Shown: positions 28,284 to 38,084 of the stretch, piece by piece
Numbering within the stretch: position 1 is the stretch's first letter
Layout: each line of letters opens with the position of its first letter
Assembly: GCF_900638555.1 (NCBI RefSeq)
Contig: NZ_LR134525.1
Span: forward strand, 1,116,001-1,180,000
DNA from: Neisseria meningitidis
GTDB taxonomy: Bacteria; Pseudomonadota; Gammaproteobacteria; Burkholderiales; Neisseriaceae
DNA length: 64,000 nucleotides
Direction: 5' to 3'
Program-made: the position numbers and the translations under genes
Notes under the pieces: generated by a model
What the model saw: the letters and a program-made list of their open reading frames with translations, nothing else
Told to the model about the DNA's origin: nothing
Databases searched by the model: none

Positions 28284-28694
28284 TCATTTAGTGCAGATGT
28301 GAACCTTATACCTCCCTGCAAGTAAAGTCTCTGTGTGAACCCGACCTTTTATACGGTCAGTGATAGCTGCTGGGTTTATACCCAATGACCTTGCAGCAGA
28401 TGCTCTTGAGGGGAATGTAAGTGTTTCGCCAGTTACAGTATCCTCCAATACTGTATTTTTAGATAATTTATCTATTGTATCTTCTGGAATTTTGTGGGAA
28501 TTGACACCATAAGATGCACATTTTGGACACCCACTTTTAGAGTCCAACATACTTTTGAATGTAGAGCAAGTAACCCTCCCGTGTATAGGACAGACGATTA
28601 CCGTCGGGTAACGAACGCCATTGAACTCCACAAGATTCAAATGTGGAAATTTAGAGGTTAGCTTAGAAACTGCTTGAGTAAATGTAAGTGCCAT
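28284..28694 (-). CDS. CPxHG/GCPxC zinc-motif protein, paralogue 2 of the array (DUF723-like)
   Basis: 136 residues with the same plan as its neighbours: FNGVRYP, CPIHG, GCPKC, then ETLTFPS, AARSLG, RIKGR and RYKV. Between the zinc motif and the C-terminal part it has a longer linker than paralogue 3. The gene starts 13 bp after the stop of paralogue 1, so the two are probably one transcript. The ribosome site before the ATG at 28694 is weak. AT-rich coding sequence suggests transfer. Function unknown. Confidence 0.72.
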   Translation of the reverse strand: MALTFTQAVSKLTSKFPHLNLVEFNGVRYPTVIVCPIHGRVTCSTFKSMLDSKSGCPKCASYGVNSHKIPEDTIDKLSKNTVLEDTVTGETLTFPSRASAARSLGINPAAITDRIKGRVHTETLLAGRYKVHICTK

Positions 28695-28707
28695 AGTGGT
28701 TGTGAAC

Positions 28708-29091
28708 TTACTTTACCAACCTATAACGATACCTAATCAATCGGTCAAACGGAGTGCGTCCGCTTAAACGTACAGCTAAAGTGCTGTTGGAGCAACCGAT
28801 AAATTTACTGGCAGCCAGTGTACTTGCAAACTCGTAGATTTCCCCTGTCTCTGTGTCCTCCAACCTAATGGCAACGGCGTTTGGAGAGGGCTTTTCGGGA
28901 TTTCGAGTACATTCAGGACATCCTGTTGAGGATTTCATGGCAGCTTGTAGATTCCCGTAAACAACCGACCCATGCAAAGGGCATTGGATTGTTACCGGTT
29001 CGTAGTTTTTAGTGAACTTCAAAACCGTCTTATCAGGAAATTTACTGGAAAACCTTAACTGAACATCTTGTAGCGAGAGTGATTTTGGCAT
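28708..29091 (-). CDS. CPxHG/GCPxC zinc-motif protein, paralogue 1 of the array (DUF723-like)
   Basis: 127 residues, the most divergent copy: CPLHG and GCPEC in the N-terminal half, then GEIYEFAS, AASKFIG, RLSGR and RYRLVK. AAAGGTC stands before the ATG at 29091, and a good promoter (TTGAAA-18-TATAAT) lies 25 bp upstream. It is the first gene of the block that runs toward the Correia element at 27 kb. The CPxHG...GCPxC spacing also occurs at the ends of phage homing endonucleases; no nuclease domain is attached here. Confidence 0.72.
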   Translation of the reverse strand: MPKSLSLQDVQLRFSSKFPDKTVLKFTKNYEPVTIQCPLHGSVVYGNLQAAMKSSTGCPECTRNPEKPSPNAVAIRLEDTETGEIYEFASTLAASKFIGCSNSTLAVRLSGRTPFDRLIRYRYRLVK

Positions 29092-29115
29092 TATAGACCT
29101 TTCTAAAATGAAAGC

Positions 29116-29145
29116 ATTATACAACCAAAATATAGAAATTTTCAA
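29116..29145 (-). promoter_or_regulatory. promoter of the zinc-motif gene array
   Basis: Minus strand: TTGAAA (29140-29145), 18-bp spacer, TATAAT (29116-29121). A near-consensus sigma-70 promoter just ahead of paralogue 1. Confidence 0.7.
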
Positions 29146-29241
29146 ATTTTCTCTGAACGCACTGGTATCCGATGGAGCTAAATGTAAAGAAAAATGGTAT
29201 ACGTCTTTACTAAATCTTTACACATTTTAACTGTATAGTGT

Positions 29242-29315
29242 TTGACAAACAACAGGCATAGGCGCATAATGCACCCGTAGTTAGATAGATAGTAAGGAGA
29301 TAACCAATGACTTAG
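29242..29315 (+). promoter_or_regulatory. isolated plus-strand promoter with ribosome site and two-codon reading frame
   Basis: TTGACA (29242-29247), exactly 17 bp, CATAAT (29265-29270). AAGGAG follows at about 29294, then ATG ACT TAG (29307-29315). No plausible gene follows in any plus frame before purA, which is convergent. Downstream sequence to 29440 is C-rich and contains the paired CGCGCA/TGCGCG. A small RNA or the stump of a lost gene are both possible. The whole spacer 29092-29556 shows no protein gene. Confidence 0.45.
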
Positions 29316-29556
29316 CACCTGCCCCCCTCTCTCTCGCGCACCCCGCCCCTCGCTTGCGGCTAATGGGCTTTGCGCGACATATACACTTTCATCTCCTGCA
29401 TGGCTTAACTGCCTATGCAATAGTACACACATCAACAAATCAGGCTGGCACGTCTTGGCATTGGCTGACGTACCATTGTAGCCCGAAATGTTGATACCCT
29501 ACTATTTATGACCAACGGCGGATTAGGGCTTCAGACGGCAATTTTACTGCAAAACC

Positions 29557-30936
<1,380 letters not shown>

Positions 30937-30957
30937 TCATCCGCCATGAACGGGTAT

Positions 30958-32109
30958 TTAGCGTTTCACGACCTGCCAAACGCCGTCCGTCTTTTTCAGA
31001 CGGCCTGCAAGCTCTTCCGAAACATTGTGTCCGATACCGTAATCGATTACGACACACTGCCCTTGTTCACGCAAGGCTTCGACCGCTTCGTGCGCCGCTT
31101 CGGCATCTTCCGCATCGACCAACACGGCGGGCTGCCGTTCGATGGCGGGCAAACGCCCGATAAAGCTGCGCAAGTCGAAACTGAATCCCGTTGCCGGGCG
31201 CGCCCTGCCGAAATATCCGCCCAATCCGTCATAACGCCCGCCGCGCGCGACCGCGTCGTGGAAATCGGCGGCATAGGCGGCATACAGCAAGCCCGTGTGG
31301 TAATTGTCGACGCGCAGCTCGGACAAGTCGATATGGATTTCACAATCGGGGAATGCGTCGCACACCGCCTGCAATTCGCCCAACGCGCCGCCGACCGCCG
31401 ACAAATCCGGCAACCGTCCGCGCGCGTCGGACAACACTTCACGCCCGCCGTACAGGCGCGGCAGCAGCGAGAATGCTTTTGCCCACATACCGTCCAGCTT
31501 CCAAGCCTTGACCTGCGCTTCGACCGTCTCGGTATCTTTATCCTGCATCAAGGCAAGCAGCGTTGCAGACTGCCCCGCATCCAAATGCGCCGCATCGGAC
31601 AAGGCGCGAAATATGCCGATATGCCCCAGCGAAAGCAGCACTTTGCCCATATCGGCAATTTTCATGCTTTTCAGCATCAGGTCTATCAGCTCGATGTCGC
31701 CACGGATGTCGGCAAAACCGTACATTTCCGCCCCTGCCTGCAAGGGTTCGCGCATATTCAGCAGACCGTCGGACTGCGCGTGCAACACCGGACCGGCATA
31801 ACACAACCGGTTAATCCCTTGGTTGGCGGATAAAAGATGGGCATCGATACGCGCCACCTGCGGCGTGATGTCGGCGCGTATGCCCAACTGCCTGCCGCTG
31901 AGCCTGTCCGTTACCAAAATGGTTTTCAGGGAAAGCCCCGCATCGATATGCGTCAGCAGGGAATGTGCGTACTCCATCAGCGGAGGCTGTACCAGTTCAT
32001 AACCGTGTACGCGGAACAGTGCCAACAACTGCTCCCTCGCGCTTTCAAGCTGCCGCGCGTTCGTGGGCAGTACGTCGGCGATATGTTCCGGAAGCTGCCA
32101 TGTCTGCAT
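30958..32109 (-). CDS. hisZ: ATP phosphoribosyltransferase regulatory subunit
   Basis: A 383-residue paralogue of histidyl-tRNA synthetase, which works with short-form HisG in histidine synthesis. The class-II synthetase-like core is visible (PPLMEYAHSLL, TPQVARIDAHLL, RLCYAGPVLHAQ), but the anticodon-binding domain is absent, as expected for HisZ. YDGLGGYFGRARPATGFSFDL is the motif-3 region. AAGGCAG lies 8 bases before the ATG at 32109. About 100 bp separate it from purA on the same strand. Confidence 0.94.
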   Translation of the reverse strand: MQTWQLPEHIADVLPTNARQLESAREQLLALFRVHGYELVQPPLMEYAHSLLTHIDAGLSLKTILVTDRLSGRQLGIRADITPQVARIDAHLLSANQGINRLCYAGPVLHAQSDGLLNMREPLQAGAEMYGFADIRGDIELIDLMLKSMKIADMGKVLLSLGHIGIFRALSDAAHLDAGQSATLLALMQDKDTETVEAQVKAWKLDGMWAKAFSLLPRLYGGREVLSDARGRLPDLSAVGGALGELQAVCDAFPDCEIHIDLSELRVDNYHTGLLYAAYAADFHDAVARGGRYDGLGGYFGRARPATGFSFDLRSFIGRLPAIERQPAVLVDAEDAEAAHEAVEALREQGQCVVIDYGIGHNVSEELAGRLKKTDGVWQVVKR

Positions 32110-32339
32110 GAGAATCTGCCTTCTATTTTATCATGTCAATACAAAAGGCTGCCCGATCCGCAATCAGACGGCATCTTTGCCGCAACGCATCACGCCGCTG
32201 TCAAAACGGCGATGCTTCCTTCCGATTCAGAATCCGAACAGCCCCTGTCCGACGGCTCAATGCCGTCAAGTCGTTAAAACCAAACTTTACCATAAAATAC
32301 ACACAATCTGAATATACTTTTATACCCTGTATCCGCCGT

Positions 32340-32369
32340 CTGACGGCACGGCATTTTTTACTATATAAT
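32340..32369 (+). promoter_or_regulatory. candidate norM promoter
   Basis: CTGACG, an 18-bp spacer and a perfect TATAAT (32364-32369), about 75 bp upstream of the norM start. The rest of the 333-bp hisZ-norM spacer contains single DUS copies and no gene. Confidence 0.55.
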
Positions 32370-32442
32370 GTGCGCCATTATTTCTCATCACTTCCTGCTG
32401 CCGTTTTCTGCTTCAGACGGCATTTTTGTTGATTGAACACTT

Positions 32443-33822
32443 ATGCTGCTCGACCTCAACCGCTTTTCCTTTTCCGTCTTCCTGAAAGAAGTCCGCCTGC
32501 TGACCGCTCTTGCCCTGCCCATGCTGTTGGCGCAGGTCGCGCAGGTGGGCATCGGTTTTGTCGATACCGTGATGGCGGGCGGTGCGGGCAAGGAAGACTT
32601 GGCGGCGGTGGCTTTGGGCAGCAGCGCGTTTGCCACGGTTTATATTACCTTTATGGGCATTATGGCGGCGCTGAACCCGATGATTGCCCAGCTTTACGGC
32701 GCGGGTAAAACCGACGAAGTGGGCGAAACGGGACGGCAGGGGATTTGGTTCGGGCTGTTTTTGGGCGTGTTCGGCATGGTCTTGATGTGGGCGGCGATTA
32801 CGCCGTTCCGCAACTGGCTGACCTTGAGCGATTATGTGGAAGGCACAATGGCGCAGTATATGCTGTTCACCAGCTTGGCGATGCCGGCGGCAATGGTACA
32901 CCGCGCACTGCACGCCTACGCCTCCAGCCTGAACCGCCCGCGCCTGATTATGTTGGTCAGCTTTGCGGCGTTTGTGTTGAACGTGCCGCTGAACTATATT
33001 TTCGTTTACGGCAAATTCGGTATGCCCGCTTTGGGCGGCGCAGGCTGCGGACTGGCGACGATGGCGGTGTTTTGGTTCAGCGCGCTGGCATTGTGGATTT
33101 ATATCGCCAAGGAAAATTTCTTCCGCCCATTCGGACTGACGGCGAAATTCGGCAAACCGGATTGGGCGGTGTTCAAACAGATTTGGAAAATCGGCGCACC
33201 CATCGGGCTGTCTTATTTTTTGGAAGCCAGCGCGTTTTCGTTTATCGTGTTTTTGATTGCGCCTTTCGGCGAGGATTATGTGGCGGCGCAGCAGGTCGGC
33301 ATCAGTTTGTCGGGGATTCTCTATATGATTCCGCAAAGCGTCGGCTCGGCGGGGACGGTGCGCATCGGCTTTTCGCTTGGGCGGCGCGAATTTTCGCGGG
33401 CGCGTTATATTTCGGGCGTGTCACTGGTGTCAGGATGGATGCTCGCCGTGATTACCGTGCTTTCCTTGGTATTATTCCGTTCGCCGCTGGTAAGTATGTA
33501 CAACAATGATCCGGCGGTTTTAAGCATCGCCGCCACCGTCTTACTGTTCGCCGGCTTGTTCCAACCGGCAGACTTCACCCAATGTATCGCCTCCTACGCC
33601 TTGCGCGGCTACAAAGTTACAAAGGTGCCGATGTTCATCCACGCCGCCGCCTTTTGGGGCTGCGGTCTGCTGCCGGGCTACCTGCTCGCCTACCGTTTCG
33701 ATATGGGCATTTACGGCTTCTGGACGGCATTGATTGCCTCGCTCACCATCGCCGCCATCGCCTTGGTGTGGTGCTTGGAATTGTGCAGTAGGGAGATGGT
33801 CAGATCGCATAAGGCTGTCTGA
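32443..33822 (+). CDS. norM: MATE-family multidrug efflux pump NorM
   Basis: A 459-residue cation-coupled drug exporter of the inner membrane. Twelve hydrophobic segments in two related halves, MATE signatures LPMLLAQVAQVGIGFVDTVMAGG near the N-terminus and MIPQSVGSAGTVRIGFSLGRR in the second half. In gonococci and meningococci NorM exports cationic fluoroquinolones and dyes. The ATG at 32443 has no clear ribosome site. Downstream come a short Correia element, murB and a TetR-type regulator. Confidence 0.94.
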   Translation: MLLDLNRFSFSVFLKEVRLLTALALPMLLAQVAQVGIGFVDTVMAGGAGKEDLAAVALGSSAFATVYITFMGIMAALNPMIAQLYGAGKTDEVGETGRQGIWFGLFLGVFGMVLMWAAITPFRNWLTLSDYVEGTMAQYMLFTSLAMPAAMVHRALHAYASSLNRPRLIMLVSFAAFVLNVPLNYIFVYGKFGMPALGGAGCGLATMAVFWFSALALWIYIAKENFFRPFGLTAKFGKPDWAVFKQIWKIGAPIGLSYFLEASAFSFIVFLIAPFGEDYVAAQQVGISLSGILYMIPQSVGSAGTVRIGFSLGRREFSRARYISGVSLVSGWMLAVITVLSLVLFRSPLVSMYNNDPAVLSIAATVLLFAGLFQPADFTQCIASYALRGYKVTKVPMFIHAAAFWGCGLLPGYLLAYRFDMGIYGFWTALIASLTIAAIALVWCLELCSREMVRSHKAV

Positions 33823-33841
33823 AAACTCCGCCGATTAAAAA

Positions 33842-33946
33842 TATAGTGGATTAACAAAAACCAGTACGGCGTTACCTCGCCTTGCCGTACTATTTGTACT
33901 GTCTGCGGCTTCGTTGCCTTGTCCTGATTTTTGTTAATCCACTATA
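33842..33946. repeat. Correia element, 105 bp short form with internal deletion
   Basis: TATAGTGGATTAAC to GTTAATCCACTATA as in full copies, but about 50 bp of the interior (the part with the AAGCACC loop) is missing. It lies between norM and murB, where it may alter read-through or provide a promoter for murB. Confidence 0.93.
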
Positions 33947-33999
33947 GAAACGATGGGCTGAAGCCCGCCACTGGCAATACTCATTTTAAAGTTCAAACC

Positions 34000-35040
34000 A
34001 TGCAACCCATCCGATACCGAACCGACCTTACCCCCTACAACACTTTCGGCCTGCGCGCCCAAGCCCGAGCCTTTATTGCGCTTGAACACGCCGACGGGTT
34101 GCGCGACATCGTCCGGCTACCCGAGTTCAACCGAGATACTGTTTTATGGCTGGGCGGCGGCAGCAATATCCTTTTGATGGAGGACTACGCCGGTCTGGTC
34201 GTACATATGGAAAACAAAGGCATACGCGAAATTGCTCGTTCAGACGGCATGGTTCTGATTGAAGCGCAGGCGGGCGAAATCTGGCACGATTTTGTCCTGC
34301 ACGCCGTCGCGCTGGGTTTGAACGGTTTGGAAAACCTGAGCCTGATTCCGGGTACGGTCGGCGCGTCGCCCGTGCAGAACATCGGCGCATACGGCGTAGA
34401 GGCGAAAGATGTGATTCACAGCGTGCGCTGCTTCGATTTGGATACGGAAACCTTTGTAACCCTTTCCAATGCCGACTGCCGCTTCGCCTACCGCGAAAGC
34501 CTGTTCAAGCAGGAAGGTAAAGGGCGTTATGTGATTGTTTCGGTCGTATTTGCATTAAAAACGCATTTTGTGCCGAACTTGGGTTACGGCGATTTGGCGG
34601 CCGCCGTTGCCGAACTGAGCGCGGGCAGGGTGCCGACGGCGAAAGATGTTTCCGATGCAGTGTGTGCAATCCGCAACAGTAAACTTCCTAATCCTAACGT
34701 GCTTGGCAATGTCGGCAGTTTCTTTAAAAACCCCGTCGTCAGCGCAGAAAAAGCCGCCACCTTGTTGCAGCGGCATCCTGATATGCCGCGCTATCCGCAG
34801 CCCGACGGTTCGGTCAAACTCGCCGCCGGCTGGCTGATCGACCAATGTCGTCTGAAAGGCTTTCAAATCGGCGGCGCGGCGGTACATGACAGGCAGGCTT
34901 TGGTCTTAGTGAACAAAAACAATGCCTCGGCAAACGATGTCCGGCAGTTGGCGCAACACATCAAATTTACAGTATTTGCTCGGTTTCAGGTAGAATTGCA
35001 CGCCGAACCCAATTGGCTGCCTGCTTCGTTCAGCCTGTAA
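34000..35040 (+). CDS. murB: UDP-N-acetylenolpyruvoylglucosamine reductase
   Basis: A 346-residue FAD enzyme that makes UDP-MurNAc for peptidoglycan. LWLGGGSNILL at about 49-59 is the FAD loop. LSLIPGTVGASPVQNIGAYG and NVGSFFKNPVV carry the catalytic and substrate-binding positions. AAGWLIDQCRLKGFQIGGAAVHDRQALVLVN is the C-terminal domain. It is the E. coli-like type I form. The start at 34000 is preferred to longer in-frame starts that lie in the Correia element. Confidence 0.95.
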   Translation: MQPIRYRTDLTPYNTFGLRAQARAFIALEHADGLRDIVRLPEFNRDTVLWLGGGSNILLMEDYAGLVVHMENKGIREIARSDGMVLIEAQAGEIWHDFVLHAVALGLNGLENLSLIPGTVGASPVQNIGAYGVEAKDVIHSVRCFDLDTETFVTLSNADCRFAYRESLFKQEGKGRYVIVSVVFALKTHFVPNLGYGDLAAAVAELSAGRVPTAKDVSDAVCAIRNSKLPNPNVLGNVGSFFKNPVVSAEKAATLLQRHPDMPRYPQPDGSVKLAAGWLIDQCRLKGFQIGGAAVHDRQALVLVNKNNASANDVRQLAQHIKFTVFARFQVELHAEPNWLPASFSL

Positions 35041-35057
35041 ATCCAAGGAGTATGCCC

Positions 35058-35702
35058 GTGACCCGCCCCGCCAAAATCAATACTTACACACGCATCATCG
35101 ACGCCAGCCTTGCGCTTTTCAACGAGGAAGGCGAGCGCAACATCAGCACCAACCATATTGCCGCCCACTTGGGCATCAGTCCGGGCAACCTCTATTACCA
35201 CTTCCGCAACAAAGACGAAATCATCGTCCAACTGTTCAAACGTTACAGCGAAGCCCTGCTGGAATACCTCAACGAAGCCGTGTTGCCGTCTGATGTGGAA
35301 GACTCCATCAATTATATGGCGGGCATTTACGACGTGATGTGGGAATACCGCTTCCTATTCAGCGACGTGAACACCCTGCTTGCACGCAGTGCCGAACTAT
35401 TGGGCGAACACAATACCTTCACCCAAGCCAAAGTCTCCCCGCTCTTGGTCAACCTGCTGACCCAGCTCAACGGTCTGAACATCATCCAAGCCGACCAAAC
35501 CGCCATGAACGACCTCGCCGTCAATATGTGGATGATCACGAAATACTGGTTCGACTTCGACAGCTCCCTGCGCGGCCGCACCAAGCTGACCGAAGACTCC
35601 AAAGCACGCGGCATCCGCCGCACCTTAAGCCTCCTTCGTCCTTATCTTTTGCCCGAACACCGCGAGAAATACGACCGGAAAATCGGCAACGGCAACCCGT
35701 AA
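35058..35702 (+). CDS. TetR-family transcriptional regulator
   Basis: 214 residues. The N-terminal helix-turn-helix has the TetR pattern: RIIDASLALFNEEGERNISTNHIAAHLGISPGNLYYHF. The C-terminal domain is helical (MWEYRFLF, MNDLAVNMW). AAGGAG is 7 bases before a GTG at 35058 (one base before an ATG at 35052), so GTG is the better start. It begins 17 bp after murB, in the norM-murB-tetR order. Control of norM is plausible from position; I recall such a regulator beside norM in gonococci, but the ligand is unknown. Confidence 0.9.
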   Translation: MTRPAKINTYTRIIDASLALFNEEGERNISTNHIAAHLGISPGNLYYHFRNKDEIIVQLFKRYSEALLEYLNEAVLPSDVEDSINYMAGIYDVMWEYRFLFSDVNTLLARSAELLGEHNTFTQAKVSPLLVNLLTQLNGLNIIQADQTAMNDLAVNMWMITKYWFDFDSSLRGRTKLTEDSKARGIRRTLSLLRPYLLPEHREKYDRKIGNGNP

Positions 35703-35756
35703 ACCCACAGCGTCCGAATCAGCCTTCAGACGGCACTTACCCGACGGTATCAGCGA

Positions 35757-36533
35757 ATGCGCGCAGTCCCCCCGCCCCATATCTCCATCACAGGCCTAGG
35801 TTACCTCGGCCTGCCGCTGGCACAAAAGTTTTACCAACACGGCAGCCGCGTCGCCGCCATAAAACGCAGCCTGACTTCGGACGACATCAACCTGCCCATA
35901 CATCTCGACACCTTCGACCTCGGCAGCACCGATGCCTTTCAGACGGCATTGTGGCGGCACCACGCCGACAAACCCGTCTGGTTCTTCCTGCTACCGCCCT
36001 CCTCGCTGACGCATTACGCCGACACCGTCAAACAATGGGCAGAACTTGCCCGGGCGTGCAACGTGCAACACCTGATTTTCACAAGCAGCACCAGCGTTTA
36101 CGGCGATACAGCGCGCGAATGCGACGAAACCGCCACACCCGATCCGCAAACCGAGTCCGCCCGCCAAATCCTCGCCGCCGAACAACACCTGCTCGACAGC
36201 GGCATCTCCAACATCGACATCCTGCGGCTGGGCGGGCTTTATTGCGCCGAACGCCATCCCGTCAGCCGCCTTGTTCAAAAGCAAAACATCCCGGGCGGCA
36301 ACCGCCCCATCAACATCGTCCACCGTAATATCGCCGTCGAAAGCCTGTTTCAGACGGCATTTAACCCCGGCGGCAGGCGGCTGAAAAACATTATCGAACC
36401 GCGCCACCCGACACGACGCGAATTCTATACGGAAGAAGCCGCCAAACTCGGCTTGCCGGCTCCTGATTTCGCACCCGACGACAGCGTGGGCAAAATCATC
36501 CGTACCGTTTGCGATAACGGCTTAAGCCTGTAA
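35757..36533 (+). CDS. NAD-dependent epimerase/dehydratase-family protein (YeeZ-like)
   Basis: A 258-residue extended short-chain dehydrogenase fold. The N-terminal nucleotide loop is GLGYLGLPLA and the catalytic-region pattern FTSSTSVYGD is present, while the usual YxxxK is not obvious. Two DUS copies are in the coding sequence, each encoding FQTA (near residues 62 and 200). No ribosome site is clear at the ATG 35757. It lies in a run of plus-strand genes ending at the RluF-type gene. Substrate unknown. Confidence 0.8.
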   Translation: MRAVPPPHISITGLGYLGLPLAQKFYQHGSRVAAIKRSLTSDDINLPIHLDTFDLGSTDAFQTALWRHHADKPVWFFLLPPSSLTHYADTVKQWAELARACNVQHLIFTSSTSVYGDTARECDETATPDPQTESARQILAAEQHLLDSGISNIDILRLGGLYCAERHPVSRLVQKQNIPGGNRPINIVHRNIAVESLFQTAFNPGGRRLKNIIEPRHPTRREFYTEEAAKLGLPAPDFAPDDSVGKIIRTVCDNGLSL

Positions 36534-36583
36534 AATAAGCGTCAACAGCAACAAACAGGCATTCTCCGCCCCGATCAGAAAAT

Positions 36584-37150
36584 ATGTCCGCCCTCCTCCC
36601 CATCATCAACCGCCTGATTCTGCAAAGCCCGGACAGCCGCTCGGAACTTGCCGCCTTCGCAGGCAAAACACTAACCCTGAACATTGCCGGGTTGAAACTG
36701 GCGGGACGCATCACGGAAGACGGTTTGCTCTCGGCGGGAAACGGCTTTGCAGACACCGAAATCACCTTCCGCAACAGCGCGGTACAGAAAATCCTCCAAG
36801 GCGGCGAACCCGGGGCGGGCGACATCGGGCTCGAAGGCGACCTCATCCTCGGCATCGCGGTACTGTCCCTGCTCGGCAGCCTGCGTTCCCGCGCATCGGA
36901 CGAATTGGCACGGATTTTCGGCACGCAGGCAGACATCGGCAGCCGTGCCGCCGACATCGGACACGGCATCAAACAAATCGGCAGGAACATCGCCGAACAA
37001 ATCGGCAGATTTTCCCGCGAACCCGAGTCCGCAAACATCGGCAACGAAGCCCTTGCCGACTGCCTCGACGAAATAAGCAGACTGCGCGACGGCGTGGAAC
37101 GCCTCAACGAACGCCTCGACCGGCTCGAACGCGACATTTGGATAGACTAA
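36584..37150 (+). CDS. ubiJ: ubiquinone biosynthesis accessory factor UbiJ (SCP2 domain)
   Basis: 188 residues. The N-terminal part is an SCP2 lipid-binding fold (LNIAGLKLAGRITEDGLL, AVQKILQGGEPGAGDIGLEGD). The C-terminal part is a long charged helix (CLDEISRLRDGVERLNERLDRLERDI), the UbiJ arrangement. UbiJ works with UbiK in the ubiquinone assembly complex and binds quinone intermediates. Family judged from domain order; no other ubi gene is adjacent. Confidence 0.8.
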   Translation: MSALLPIINRLILQSPDSRSELAAFAGKTLTLNIAGLKLAGRITEDGLLSAGNGFADTEITFRNSAVQKILQGGEPGAGDIGLEGDLILGIAVLSLLGSLRSRASDELARIFGTQADIGSRAADIGHGIKQIGRNIAEQIGRFSREPESANIGNEALADCLDEISRLRDGVERLNERLDRLERDIWID

Positions 37151-37169
37151 CCTTCAGACGGCATCCGAC

Positions 37170-38060
37170 ATGAACAGCCCTTTTCACAACATCGGCATCG
37201 TAACCCGCCCCAACACGCCCGACATCCAAGACACCGCACACACGCTGATTACCTTTTTGAAGCAGCACGGCTTTACCGTCTATCTCGACGAAGTCGGCAT
37301 AAAGGAAGGCTGCATCTATACCCAAGACACCGTCGGCTGCCATATCGTCAACAAGACCGAACTGGGGCAATACTGCGACCTGGTCGCCGTTTTAGGCGGA
37401 GACGGCACCTTTCTCTCCGTCGCCCGCGAAATCGCCCTGCGCGCCGTTCCGATTATCGGCATCAACCAAGGGCATTTGGGCTTCCTGACCCAAATTCCCC
37501 GCGAATATATGACGGACAAGCTATTGCCCGTTTTAGAAGGGAAATACCTTGCCGAAGAGCGCATCCTGATTGAGGCCGCACTCATCCGCGAAGGCAAAAC
37601 CGCCGAACGCGCCATCGCCCTCAACGATGCCGTCCTCTCCCGTGGCGGCGCCGGACAGATGATTGAGTTTGAAGTCTTCGTCAATCGGGAATTCGTCTAT
37701 ACCCAGCGTTCGGACGGGCTGATTGTCTCCACCCCCACCGGATCGACCGCCTATTCGCTTGCCGCCGGCGGCCCCATCATGCAGGCAGGATTGCACGCCT
37801 TCACGCTCGTCCCCATCTGCCCGCAATCCATGACCAACCGCCCCATCGCCATTCCAGACACGTCCGAAATCGAAATCCTCGTTACCCAAGGCGGCGACGC
37901 GCGCGTCCATTTCGACGGTCAAACCCATATCGACGTGCAAAACCTCGACCGCATCACCATCCGCCGCTACCGAAACCCCTTACGCATCCTACATCCGACC
38001 GACTACCAATATTTCAAAACCCTGCGCCAAAAACTGCACTGGGGCGAACAATTGGTCTGA
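37170..38060 (+). CDS. nadK: NAD kinase
   Basis: A 296-residue enzyme that phosphorylates NAD to NADP. GGDG is at 76-79 within VAVLGGDGTFLSVARE. GINQGHLGFL, DGLIVSTPTGSTAYSLAAGGPI and PICPQSMTNRPI are the conserved blocks. Starts 20 bp after ubiJ, with a DUS in the gap, and is followed 24 bp later by the pseudouridine synthase gene, suggesting one transcript. Confidence 0.97.
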   Translation: MNSPFHNIGIVTRPNTPDIQDTAHTLITFLKQHGFTVYLDEVGIKEGCIYTQDTVGCHIVNKTELGQYCDLVAVLGGDGTFLSVAREIALRAVPIIGINQGHLGFLTQIPREYMTDKLLPVLEGKYLAEERILIEAALIREGKTAERAIALNDAVLSRGGAGQMIEFEVFVNREFVYTQRSDGLIVSTPTGSTAYSLAAGGPIMQAGLHAFTLVPICPQSMTNRPIAIPDTSEIEILVTQGGDARVHFDGQTHIDVQNLDRITIRRYRNPLRILHPTDYQYFKTLRQKLHWGEQLV

Positions 38061-38084
38061 ACCGACCCTTACCGGAAAACACCT

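Noticed and set aside
29178..29438. 86-residue minus-strand open frame upstream of the zinc-motif array
   Set aside because: No ribosome site, no recognisable fold, covers the plus-strand promoter and the AT-rich leader.
27009..29450. Prophage or filamentous-phage remnant
   Set aside because: The block is AT-rich and lacks integrase, capsid or replication genes and attachment repeats; only small unknown genes are seen.
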